Assembly: GCA_026954325.1 (NCBI GenBank)
Contig: JAIXKK010000016.1
Coordinates: forward strand, 1-40,998
Direction of reading: 5' to 3'
Source of the DNA: Bryobacterales bacterium
GTDB taxonomy: Bacteria > Acidobacteriota > Terriglobia > Bryobacterales > Bryobacteraceae
Length of the DNA stretch: 40,998 nucleotides
A program made the translations under genes and the position numbers. Below are positions 9,047-16,807 of this stretch, one piece after another; within the stretch, counting starts at the first letter, position 1; each line of letters starts with the position of its first letter. The notes under the pieces were generated by a model. The model was not told where the DNA came from and made no database searches. It worked only from the letters and a program-made list of their open reading frames with translations.

Positions 9047-10729
9047 CTATCGATGCTCGACGATCCTGAGGATCTGATCCGCCGGTACGTTCTTGAGCGT
9101 GCGCACCTCTCCGGAGGGCCAGTGAATCTCCAGTGAAGAGGCTGATTTCTCCGAGCCAAGGCCGAAATGCACACGCGGGTCCGAGGAGGAGAGGAATCCG
9201 ATGCTGGCCGTCACGTGGTTGTACAGGGCGCGGCCGGAAGGTGTGACCAGCTTCAACCATGCGCCGCTGGCGTCGCGATTTCCGTCGCCCCCGGCGAGTT
9301 CGATGAGCAGCCAGTGATTCCCGTTATCCGCGGAATTGATGAGAATTCGCGGCCGCTGTTGAAGAGAGGTGACGACGATATCGGGAAAGCCGTCGTTGTT
9401 GAGGTCGGCGAAGGCCGAGCCGCGCTGGTAGCCCTTCCGGAGAAAGTCCCTGCCCATCTCCGGGGAAACGTCAAGGAATTCCTTGCCCGCCTGGTTCTCA
9501 AACAATGTGTCGTGCTGCGGGGATTGCGGAGTGAGATTGTCGACGTCGCCGTTGGCGGAATAGATGTCTTTCCAGCCGTCGTTGTCATAGTCGAAAAAGC
9601 CGGTGGACCATCCGGAGTAAGGAGCGCTGAGTTGGAGGATCTTGGTCCGCGGGGATACGTAGTCAAAGCGGCGGCCCTGATGATTGGCGAAGATGCCCCA
9701 GATCTGGCCCATGAGGTCGTTGTAATAGAGATCGGGCCATCCGTCGTTGTCGAAGTCTTTGGCGTCGCAGCCCATGGCGGAGACCGCGGCGCCGTTTTCG
9801 TTGTAGGCGGCGCCATAGCGGAGCCCCGCCTCCTCAAAAGCGCCGTTGCGCCGGTTGAGGAAGAGGAAGTTGCGTTCCGTGTCATTGGCGAGGACCACAT
9901 CCATCCAGCCGTCTTTGTTGAAGTCGGCGGCGCAGATGCCCATCCCTTTACCAGGGATCTTTCCGAAACCAGAGGATTCCGTGACGTCGGAGAATCTGCC
10001 GCCGCCGAGGTTGTGGTAGAGGCGTTGGGGCACGCTGGGGTACGTCTTTGGACTACAATACATCTCCTCCTCGCCGCGCCGGCAGCGGCGATCGGTTTGA
10101 GGAGTCCACAGGGTGTAATTGGCGACGGCGAGGTCGAGAAGGCCGTCATTGTCATAGTCAAACCAGGCGGCGTGAACGCTGAGTGTGTCCGGGGGTTTCG
10201 CGAGACCGGATTGGGCCGTCACGTCGCGGAAAGTGCCGTCTCCGTTGTTGTGATAGAGGGTATTGCGGCCGTTCCCGGCGACAAAAAGATCCGGATAGCC
10301 GTCGTTATCATAGTCGCCCGCCGCGGCCCCAAAACTGAACTCGAGATTCTCGCCGGCGAGGCCGGCAACCTTCGTGACGTCTTCAAACGTCCCGTCATGC
10401 TTATTGCGCAGCAGGCAGTTGTAGAAAGACGAATCGGGCCGGCGCAGTTCGGGGAGGGTGGCGCCGTTAGTGAGGAAGATGTCCATCCAGCCGTCTTTGT
10501 CGTAGTCAAGTATGGCCACTCCCCCGCACATTGGCTGGGGGAAATACTTGCGCTTGCGGAAATCGTTGTTGGAGATATAGGGGAAACGGGAGTTGGGCGC
10601 CACGTCCATGAAACGCGGGCGTCTGGAGGCCGCGCGCCCCGCGGAGGGAGGTTGGAGGAGGCAGACAGCGGCCAGGAAAGCCGCGGACGAGAGCAGAATT
10701 GCGGAAGGCGGGAAAGCCATCGCGGCCAT
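9047..10729 (-). CDS. CRTAC1 family protein (FG-GAP repeats plus ASPIC/UnbV domain)
   Basis: This is a 560-residue secreted protein. The N-terminus is a signal peptide (SAILLSSAAFLAAVCLLQ). Seven calcium-binding propeller loops of the DxDxDG type follow in order: DYDKDGWMD, DYDNDGYPD, DYDNDGLLD, DFNKDGWMD, DFDNDGWPD, DYDNDGWKD and DLNNDGFPD. The last 75 or so residues (HFGLGSEKSASSLEIHWPSG) are the ASPIC/UnbV domain. Proteins of this build are called CRTAC1-like and are abundant in Acidobacteriota and Planctomycetota; their role is undefined, but they are thought to bind extracellular ligands or cell surfaces with calcium. The gene precedes an Oar receptor and a TPR protein on the same strand, which suggests a joint job at the cell surface. 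ATG codons at positions 1 and 4 are both possible starts. Confidence 0.93.
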   Translation of the reverse strand: MAAMAFPPSAILLSSAAFLAAVCLLQPPSAGRAASRRPRFMDVAPNSRFPYISNNDFRKRKYFPQPMCGGVAILDYDKDGWMDIFLTNGATLPELRRPDSSFYNCLLRNKHDGTFEDVTKVAGLAGENLEFSFGAAAGDYDNDGYPDLFVAGNGRNTLYHNNGDGTFRDVTAQSGLAKPPDTLSVHAAWFDYDNDGLLDLAVANYTLWTPQTDRRCRRGEEEMYCSPKTYPSVPQRLYHNLGGGRFSDVTESSGFGKIPGKGMGICAADFNKDGWMDVVLANDTERNFLFLNRRNGAFEEAGLRYGAAYNENGAAVSAMGCDAKDFDNDGWPDLYYNDLMGQIWGIFANHQGRRFDYVSPRTKILQLSAPYSGWSTGFFDYDNDGWKDIYSANGDVDNLTPQSPQHDTLFENQAGKEFLDVSPEMGRDFLRKGYQRGSAFADLNNDGFPDIVVTSLQQRPRILINSADNGNHWLLIELAGGDGNRDASGAWLKLVTPSGRALYNHVTASIGFLSSSDPRVHFGLGSEKSASSLEIHWPSGEVRTLKNVPADQILRIVEHR

Positions 10730-10835
10730 TCTAGCGCGAGTGGGGGAGGAGGCATTTCGAAAAAATATCGATTATCATAATGGGCATGCACCGGAGTGTC
10801 ACGCCCCATTTTCAGACATCGAGGAGGCGCCCGGC

Positions 10836-11759
10836 ATGCCTACGGCACAATCGGCCCCCAGTTCATTCGTTGAAGATCTGACCGACCCCGGCTTGTGGAT
10901 TGTTCCCATGTCTGACTGGGTCGGCCTGCGGAAATACCTCTGCGCCGACGCCGGCAACGGAGGGAACGCCAAAGCCGCTCAATTGAGGAACGCCATTCGC
11001 GCGGTGGTCAAGGGGACGGAAGATGAGCCCACCATCCACCAGATGGGGGCAGTGGAGTATGAGAGGGTATTTTCCGGGCAGGGCAAGCCCGAGAATTTCT
11101 CCATTCTGATGCACCTCATCTGGTACAACAAGGAAAAGTTCAAGGCGTACAAGGACGCGACAGGGAAGACGATTCTCGCCAAGTACTTCGACCAGATCAA
11201 TCCGCTTCAGGCAATGGTGGATGATGCGATGTTCGGGATGGACTGCATCGGATTCGTGGGCCGCTACCTCGAGGATGCGGGCATTTTCCCCACGTATCTG
11301 CCGCTGTATCCGCGGCATTACATGGACCGCTTCTTCCCTATCCAGCAGATCACGCACATGGAGGACCTGTGCGTGATCGTGTGGGTGAACGGCACACACA
11401 TCGCCATTATCGACAAGGTGCGGTCCGTCAACACCAACCGCACGCCGTCCGCGGTGGTCGACATCTGCCAGTCCTCCAGCGGCGGGCCGCAATTGAACAC
11501 ACGAGTCCAACTCGAACAAACGAGCGGCGAATATCTCGATTTTGGAGAGTACGGAAAGGCCGTGGACGGGCACGCGGTATCGGAGAGCGAGAAGTCGCAA
11601 TTGCGAAAGGATCTTGTAAAGAGGGGTTCCGTGGGATACAGGGGCGGTCTTATGTTCAACATCAAAGCCGGTTCGCCGCAGATCCCGGTGACAGGGCACG
11701 TGTACGTGGGCAGGCTGCCAAATCTGATGAAAGGGTGGACGGAGATAGAACTGGATTGA
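10836..11759 (+). CDS. NlpC/P60-like (papain-fold) protein without signal peptide
   Basis: This is a 307-residue protein. The start is set by GAGGAGG at 10821-10827, nine bases before the ATG; the same frame is open further upstream but overlaps the divergent CRTAC1 gene. I infer a papain-like NlpC/P60 or amidase fold from MDCIGFVGRYLEDAG (candidate nucleophile Cys137), then MEDLCVIVWVNG and GTHIAIIDKV (candidate His188). These match the family pattern DCSGL ... GDLVFF ... HVGIY. A polar third residue may sit in VVDICQSSSGG. The first 100 or so residues are a helical region I do not recognise. There is no signal peptide or membrane segment, so a secreted cell-wall hydrolase would need another route, such as the T6SS 15 kb away. 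The gene ends 3 bp from the convergent dehydrogenase. It is certain as a gene and tentative as an enzyme. Confidence 0.75.
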   Translation: MPTAQSAPSSFVEDLTDPGLWIVPMSDWVGLRKYLCADAGNGGNAKAAQLRNAIRAVVKGTEDEPTIHQMGAVEYERVFSGQGKPENFSILMHLIWYNKEKFKAYKDATGKTILAKYFDQINPLQAMVDDAMFGMDCIGFVGRYLEDAGIFPTYLPLYPRHYMDRFFPIQQITHMEDLCVIVWVNGTHIAIIDKVRSVNTNRTPSAVVDICQSSSGGPQLNTRVQLEQTSGEYLDFGEYGKAVDGHAVSESEKSQLRKDLVKRGSVGYRGGLMFNIKAGSPQIPVTGHVYVGRLPNLMKGWTEIELD

Positions 11760-11762
11760 ATC

Positions 11763-12719
11763 TTATCCCACCACGTTGACGGCGGCGCCGTGGAGGAAGG
11801 CGGCTACATTGCCCACCGCGATCTCCATCAGCCGTGCCCGCGCCTCTTTGGTGGCCCAGGCGATGTGCGGGGTAACGATGCAGTTCTTCGCGACAAACAG
11901 CGGATTGCCGGCGGCGGGGGGCTCGACGGACAGCACATCGAGTCCGGCGCCGGCGATGACTCCGGCATTGAGGGCGGCGGCGAGATCTTCATCCATCACC
12001 AGCGGGCCGCGGGAGGTGTTCAGCAGGAGTGCGGAAGGCTTCATCAGGCGCAGGCGTTCCGCGTTGATGAGTCCTTTGTTTTCCGGAGTCAGCGGACAGT
12101 GAAGGCTGATCACGTCGGACTCGCGTAACACTTCTTCGACGGAGGCGAAGCGGAAGCCCTCGTAAGCGGGAGGGTGGCTCTCATACGTGTCGTTGGCGAT
12201 GACGCGCATGCCCATGGCATCGGCGATTTTCGCGGTTTGCCGTCCGATGCGGCCGAATCCGATGACGCCCATGGTCTTGCCCGCGAGTTCCATGAGCGGG
12301 GCCTTCCAATAGCACCAATCGGCGCTTTTCGACCATTCGCCGCCGCGCACGGACTCGCCGTGAACCCCCACATGATGGCAGAGTTCCAGGAGCAGGGCGA
12401 AGGCATGCTGGGCGACGGATGCCGTGCCGTAGGTGGGGATGTTGGCGACGATGATTCCGCGGGTCTTTGCGGCTGCAATGTCGACGATGTTGTATCCGGT
12501 GGCGAGCACCCCGATGTAGCGCAAGCGGGGAAGGCGGGCGAGAGCGGCGGCATCGAGGGGGGTCTTGTTGGTCATCACCAGTTCCGCGTCCCCCACGCGG
12601 GAGACGACTTCCGCGACGGGAGTACGGTCGTAGACTGCCACTTCCGCCAACTGGCCGAGCGCGTCCCAGGAAAGATCGCCGGGGTTCAGACAATATCCGT
12701 CGAGGACAACGAGTTTCAT
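11763..12719 (-). CDS. D-2-hydroxyacid dehydrogenase (glycerate/hydroxypyruvate type)
   Basis: This is a 318-residue NAD(P)-dependent D-isomer 2-hydroxyacid dehydrogenase that interconverts 2-hydroxyacids and 2-ketoacids. The Rossmann motif GVIGFGRIGRQTAK lies at about residue 150. The catalytic triad is in place: Arg in LNTSRGPLVMDE, Glu in GLDVLSVEPP, and His in VTPHIAWATKEAR. The opening KLVVLDGYCLNPGDLSW resembles glycerate/hydroxypyruvate reductases, so hydroxypyruvate or glyoxylate is the most likely substrate, but this class is promiscuous. It is divergent from the aminotransferase with only 33 bp between the start codons, which ties it to the downstream ketoacid/hydroxyacid genes. Confidence 0.92.
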   Translation of the reverse strand: MKLVVLDGYCLNPGDLSWDALGQLAEVAVYDRTPVAEVVSRVGDAELVMTNKTPLDAAALARLPRLRYIGVLATGYNIVDIAAAKTRGIIVANIPTYGTASVAQHAFALLLELCHHVGVHGESVRGGEWSKSADWCYWKAPLMELAGKTMGVIGFGRIGRQTAKIADAMGMRVIANDTYESHPPAYEGFRFASVEEVLRESDVISLHCPLTPENKGLINAERLRLMKPSALLLNTSRGPLVMDEDLAAALNAGVIAGAGLDVLSVEPPAAGNPLFVAKNCIVTPHIAWATKEARARLMEIAVGNVAAFLHGAAVNVVG

Positions 12720-12752
12720 CTAGCCGATGATACGATAAGTCGTTCCCTTACG
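12720..12752. promoter_or_regulatory. 33-bp divergent promoter region
   Basis: Only 33 bp separate the dehydrogenase start (12719, minus) from the aminotransferase start (12753, plus). On the minus strand a TATCAT at 12732-12727 stands seven bases before the ATG, which would give a leaderless mRNA. On the plus strand TACGAT at 12731-12736 is 16 bases before the ATG. No Shine-Dalgarno is visible for either gene. The -10 calls are by eye, with no convincing -35 elements. Confidence 0.35.
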
Positions 12753-13937
12753 ATGGCGGCAATCGACACATCGCAACGAGTTCAACTGCTGCGGCCGACG
12801 GCGGTGAACTCGATTCTGGCGGAGGTGAAGCAGCTTCAATCACAGGGCCGGAAGCTGATTTCCCTGATGCGCGGCGAGCCTGATTTTCGCACGCCGCCGC
12901 ATATTGTGGAGGCCGCGGAGCGCGCCTTGCGAAACGGGCGGACGGGGTATCCGGACAACCGGGGGGAACCCGCGTTGCGGGAGGCGGTGGCGGAGAAACT
13001 GTTGCGGGACAACGGCCTTGGCTATGATCCGGGGCGCGAGATCCTGATCACCACCGGCGCCACGTTCGGGATTCACGCGGCCTTCACGGCCTTACTGAAT
13101 CCGGGGGACGAGGTGATTCTGCCGGAGCCGGTCTATGATGCCTATCATTCGCCGGTGCTGCTGGCCGGGGGCGCGGTTCGTGCCGTGGCGGCCCGTATTC
13201 ATAAGGGCCGCTTCACGCTGGATGCGGCGGCAATCGACGCGGCTTGCACGGAGCGGACCCGGGTGCTGCTGCTGAATACGCCATGGAACCCCACGGGCAC
13301 GGTGTTTACGGCTTCGGAACTGGCGGCCATCGGAGAGATCGTGACGCGGCGGAACCTGGTTCTGGTGGCGGATGAGATTTACGAGGCGATCACCTACGGA
13401 GCGCCGCACATTTCGCCCGCTGCGCTTTCGCCGGAGTTGCGGGCGCGGACGGTGGTTCTGAACAGCTTTTCGAAGACCTATGCGATGACCGGGTGGCGCA
13501 TCGGCTATTGCGCGGCGCCGGCGGAAGTGATTCAGGCGATGTTCCTGGTGCTGCAGCAATCGAGCCGCGGTCCGGCGACGTTCGTGCAGGATGCGGGGGT
13601 GGCGGCGTTGCGCGGGCCGAGGGATTGCGTCGCGGCGATGCGCGAGGAGTACGCGCGGCGCCGGCGCCTGGTTTGCGAACGGCTGACGGGTCTTGCGGGC
13701 TGCCGCGTGCTGGCGCCGGAGGGCGGCTTCTTTGCGATGGCCGATGTCACGCCGCAGGGGCAGACTTCGAACGAGGTCCGGCGGCGGCTGTTGCATGAAC
13801 ATGGCGTGGTGGTGATCCACGGGTCGGCCTACGGCGCGGCGGGGGAGAACACGCTTCGCATCTCGTTTGCCGGCGGCGGAGAGACGCTGGCCCAAGGGTT
13901 GGAACGGCTGCGCGGCGCGTTTGAAGCAATCCGATGA
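12753..13937 (+). CDS. Class I/II pyridoxal-phosphate aminotransferase
   Basis: This is a 394-residue fold-type I aminotransferase that moves an amino group between an amino acid and a 2-ketoacid. Family signatures are SLMRGEPDFRTPPHI near the N-terminus, TGATFGIHAAF, the substrate/PLP segment LLLNTPWNPTGTVF, the PLP-phenol Asp in LVADEIYEAITYG, and the Schiff-base Lys in LNSFSKTYAMTGWRIGY. A C-terminal Arg in NTLRISFAGG would hold the substrate carboxylate. The ATG at 12753 was chosen because the family begins just after it and because further extension would run through the divergent dehydrogenase. Its stop overlaps the next start by four bases (ATGA), so it heads an operon with the FAD/Fe-S oxidase and the carrier. 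The substrate is unknown; by context a glyoxylate- or hydroxypyruvate-linked reaction is possible. Confidence 0.92.
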   Translation: MAAIDTSQRVQLLRPTAVNSILAEVKQLQSQGRKLISLMRGEPDFRTPPHIVEAAERALRNGRTGYPDNRGEPALREAVAEKLLRDNGLGYDPGREILITTGATFGIHAAFTALLNPGDEVILPEPVYDAYHSPVLLAGGAVRAVAARIHKGRFTLDAAAIDAACTERTRVLLLNTPWNPTGTVFTASELAAIGEIVTRRNLVLVADEIYEAITYGAPHISPAALSPELRARTVVLNSFSKTYAMTGWRIGYCAAPAEVIQAMFLVLQQSSRGPATFVQDAGVAALRGPRDCVAAMREEYARRRRLVCERLTGLAGCRVLAPEGGFFAMADVTPQGQTSNEVRRRLLHEHGVVVIHGSAYGAAGENTLRISFAGGGETLAQGLERLRGAFEAIR

Positions 13938-16807
13938 TGGACCGTATCTCGATTCAGCATGCCCTCGCTTCCGAAACAAAGGGGGAGGTCCGTTTCGATA
14001 AGGTGTCGCGGGCGTTGTATTCCACCGACGCGAGTGTGTATCAGATCGAGCCCGCGGGGGTTCTGATTCCAAGGACACCGGACGATGTGGTGAAGGCGCT
14101 CGATATCTGCCGGCGGTATCGCTGTCCCATCACGATGCGCGGGGGCGGGACTTCGCAGGCGGGGCAGGCGATCGGCGAGGGGCTGCAGATTGACGTTTCG
14201 AAGTACCTGAACCGGCTGCTCGAGGTGAACGTAGAGGAGCGCTGGGCGCGCGTGGAACCGGGCATCGTACTGGATGAACTGAACGCATTGCTGAAGCCGC
14301 ACAATCTGCGGTTCGCTCCGGATATTTCCACCGCGAGCCGGGCCACGGTGGGTGGGATGATGGCGAACAACTCGGCGGGCGCGCGGAGCGTGTTGTACGG
14401 CAAGACAATCGACCACGTGCTGGAGCAGAAGGTGCTGCTCTCGGACGGATCGGTGGTGCAGTTTCGGCCTCTTAACGAAGAAGAGTTGGAAGCGGCGTGC
14501 GCGGGGGAGTCGTTCGAGGCGAGTTGTTATCGCGCGGCGCGGAGCATTGCGCGGGAGCAGGCCGCGGAGGTGGAGCGGCGCTTCCCAAAGATTCTGCGGC
14601 GCGTGGGCGGATATAACCTCGATGAGTTTGCTCGCCCGGACAAGCCATTCAACCTGGCGAAGCTGATGGTGGGTTCGGAAGGGACCCTGGGCATTATCCT
14701 CGAGGCCAAGCTGAACCTGGTTCCGCTGCCCAGGCACAAATCGGTGCTCGCCATCGAGTTCGCAACCCTGCTGGACGCTCTGGCCGCGACTCCGGTGATT
14801 CTCCGGCACAAGCCCTCCGCCGTGGAGGTGATGGACAAATTCATCCTCGACCACACGAAGCAGAACGCGAACCTGGACCGCATCCGGCGGACGTTCATTC
14901 AAGGGGACCCCGGGGCGCTGCTTTGCGTGGAGTTTTACTCGGATACGCCGGAGGAACCGCTGCCGCGGATGGAGGCGGTGGAGCGGGACGTTCGCTCCGC
15001 GGGGTACGGGACGCATTTCTTCCATGCGCTGGATCTTCCCACGCAGGCGCGGATCTGGAGCCTGCGAGAGGCGGGACTGGGACTGTCGATGGCGATGAAG
15101 GAAGATGCAAAGTCTCTGTCGTTCGTCGAAGATACGGCGGTGGCTCCGGAGAAGCTGCGCGACTTCATCGGCCGGTTTCTGGAGATTGTGCGCAAGCACG
15201 GAACGGTGGCGGGCGTGTACGCGCATGCCTCGGTGGGGTGTCTGCACGTGCGTCCGGTGGTGAACATGAAGACCGAGGAGGGCGTGAAGAAGTTCGAGGC
15301 CATCGCGACGGATATTTCGGACCTGGTCCTCGAGTTCGGCGGCGCGCTTTCGGGCGAGCATGGGGACGGGCTGGTGCGGAGTCCGTTCATGGAAAAGATG
15401 TTCGGTCCGGAGTTGTACCAGGCGTTCCGCGCCATCAAGAAGGCGTTCGATCCGGAGAATCTGCTGAACCCCGGAAAGATTGTGGATTCCCCTTGCCTGA
15501 CCGGAAATCTGCGCTACGGGCCGCGGTACAAGACATCGAGCCCGTTCACGTACTTCGACTATTCGGCGTTCGAGAGCGGCATCGCCGGGGCGGTGGAGAT
15601 GTGCAGCGGTCTCGGCGTGTGCCGGAAAACGATGGAAGGAACGATGTGTCCGTCATACATGGCGACACGGGATGAGCAGCACACGACGCGTGGAAGGGCG
15701 AACGTGCTGCGGATGGCCATCTCCGGGCGGCTGGGGGAAGCGGGGCTCGGGGACGAGGGAGTGAAGCAGGTACTGGACCTGTGCCTGGAGTGCCGGGCGT
15801 GCAAGGCGGAATGCCCGGTGGGCGTGGATGTAGCGCGCTTCAAGAGTGAGTTTCTCGCCGGCTACCATGCACGGCACGGAGTTCCACTGCGGGCGAAGAT
15901 CCTGGGGCACGCGGCGGAGTTGGCGGTTTGGGGGAGCCGGCTGGCTCCCGTGGCGAATGCCGTTGTGCGCAGCACGCCGGCGCGGTGGCTGAACGAGAGG
16001 ATTGCGGGAATTGATGCGCGCCGCATGCCGCCGAAGTGGGACGGGCGGCCGCTCCGCCGCCGGGTGGCGGGCAAGGATGGGGCGGCGGTCCTCCTGTTCT
16101 GCGACACGTTCACCAACCATTACCATCCGGAGACGGGGGAGGCAGCCCTGCGGGTGTTGGAAGCGGCGGGAGCGGGGGCGGCGCTGGCGCCCAATGTGTG
16201 CTGCGGGCGGCCGTTGATCTCACAGGGGCTTCTCGAGGAAGCCCGGCGCCAGGCTGCGCGCAATACCGAGCTGCTGTTTCCGCCGGCAAAACAAGGCAAG
16301 CCGCTCCTGTTTTGCGAGCCGAGTTGTCTTTCGGCGCTCAAGGAGGACGTTCCGGCGCTGTTGCGGGGCGAGGCGCGGGAGCAGGCAAGAGTGGTGGCGG
16401 AGCAATGTTTTCTATGGGAGGAGTATGTGGAGGCGCAGTGCGCGGGAAGGCTCAGGTTCAAACCCGGCCCGGCGCGGATCCTGCTGCACGGCCACTGCCA
16501 CCAGAAGTCGCTCGGGCTGCTCGCTCCGGCGAAGGCGCTGTTGGGACGGATTCCGGGCGCGTCCGTCGTGGATCTGGACGCGGGATGCTGCGGGATGGCG
16601 GGCTCATTCGGGTACGCAAAAGAGCATTACGAGGTGTCCGTGGCGATTGGGGAGCGCAAACTGCTTCCGGCAGCCCGCGGGATGGGGCCTGGCGATGTTC
16701 TGGTTGCCGCCGGGGTATCGTGCCGCCATCAGGTGGAGGAACTGGCCGGGAGACAGGCGGTTCATCCCGCCATCCTGATCTCCGGTCTGCTGGAAGATAG
16801 GCCATGA
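13934..16807 (+). CDS. Fused FAD-linked 2-hydroxyacid oxidase/dehydrogenase with Fe-S and CCG domains
   Basis: This is a 957-residue fusion of a GlcD-type flavoprotein and a GlcF-type Fe-S protein, the arrangement of YdiJ-like and D-lactate/2-hydroxyglutarate dehydrogenases. Residues 1-540 are the FAD half, with the PCMH motif RGGGTSQAGQAIGEG, then GGMMANNSAGARSVLYGKTI and VGSEGTLGIILEA, ending in PENLLNPGKIV. An Fe-S region follows: CSGLGVCRKTMEGTMCP and CLECRACKAECPVGVD, the eight cysteines of two 4Fe-4S clusters. The end holds two cysteine-rich CCG domains (NVCCGRPL with FCEPSCLSAL, then LHGHCHQKSL with DAGCCGMAGSFGYAKE). It should oxidise a D-2-hydroxyacid and pass electrons to the respiratory chain at the inner membrane face. 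It is coupled by 4-bp overlaps to the aminotransferase before it and the carrier after it. Confidence 0.93.
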   Translation: MMDRISIQHALASETKGEVRFDKVSRALYSTDASVYQIEPAGVLIPRTPDDVVKALDICRRYRCPITMRGGGTSQAGQAIGEGLQIDVSKYLNRLLEVNVEERWARVEPGIVLDELNALLKPHNLRFAPDISTASRATVGGMMANNSAGARSVLYGKTIDHVLEQKVLLSDGSVVQFRPLNEEELEAACAGESFEASCYRAARSIAREQAAEVERRFPKILRRVGGYNLDEFARPDKPFNLAKLMVGSEGTLGIILEAKLNLVPLPRHKSVLAIEFATLLDALAATPVILRHKPSAVEVMDKFILDHTKQNANLDRIRRTFIQGDPGALLCVEFYSDTPEEPLPRMEAVERDVRSAGYGTHFFHALDLPTQARIWSLREAGLGLSMAMKEDAKSLSFVEDTAVAPEKLRDFIGRFLEIVRKHGTVAGVYAHASVGCLHVRPVVNMKTEEGVKKFEAIATDISDLVLEFGGALSGEHGDGLVRSPFMEKMFGPELYQAFRAIKKAFDPENLLNPGKIVDSPCLTGNLRYGPRYKTSSPFTYFDYSAFESGIAGAVEMCSGLGVCRKTMEGTMCPSYMATRDEQHTTRGRANVLRMAISGRLGEAGLGDEGVKQVLDLCLECRACKAECPVGVDVARFKSEFLAGYHARHGVPLRAKILGHAAELAVWGSRLAPVANAVVRSTPARWLNERIAGIDARRMPPKWDGRPLRRRVAGKDGAAVLLFCDTFTNHYHPETGEAALRVLEAAGAGAALAPNVCCGRPLISQGLLEEARRQAARNTELLFPPAKQGKPLLFCEPSCLSALKEDVPALLRGEAREQARVVAEQCFLWEEYVEAQCAGRLRFKPGPARILLHGHCHQKSLGLLAPAKALLGRIPGASVVDLDAGCCGMAGSFGYAKEHYEVSVAIGERKLLPAARGMGPGDVLVAAGVSCRHQVEELAGRQAVHPAILISGLLEDRP

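Noticed and set aside
9167..10780. Plus-strand frame of 537 codons
   Set aside because: It is opposite the CRTAC1 gene and its repetitive Val/Glu/Gly pattern mirrors the DxDxDG repeats of the real strand.
10593..10835. Upstream extension of the NlpC/P60-like gene
   Set aside because: It would run antisense through the signal-peptide end of the CRTAC1 gene, while a strong Shine-Dalgarno marks the ATG at 10836.
13829..15361. Minus-strand frame of 510 codons
   Set aside because: It mirrors the FAD domain of the oxidase, has an Arg/His-rich composition and no domain.
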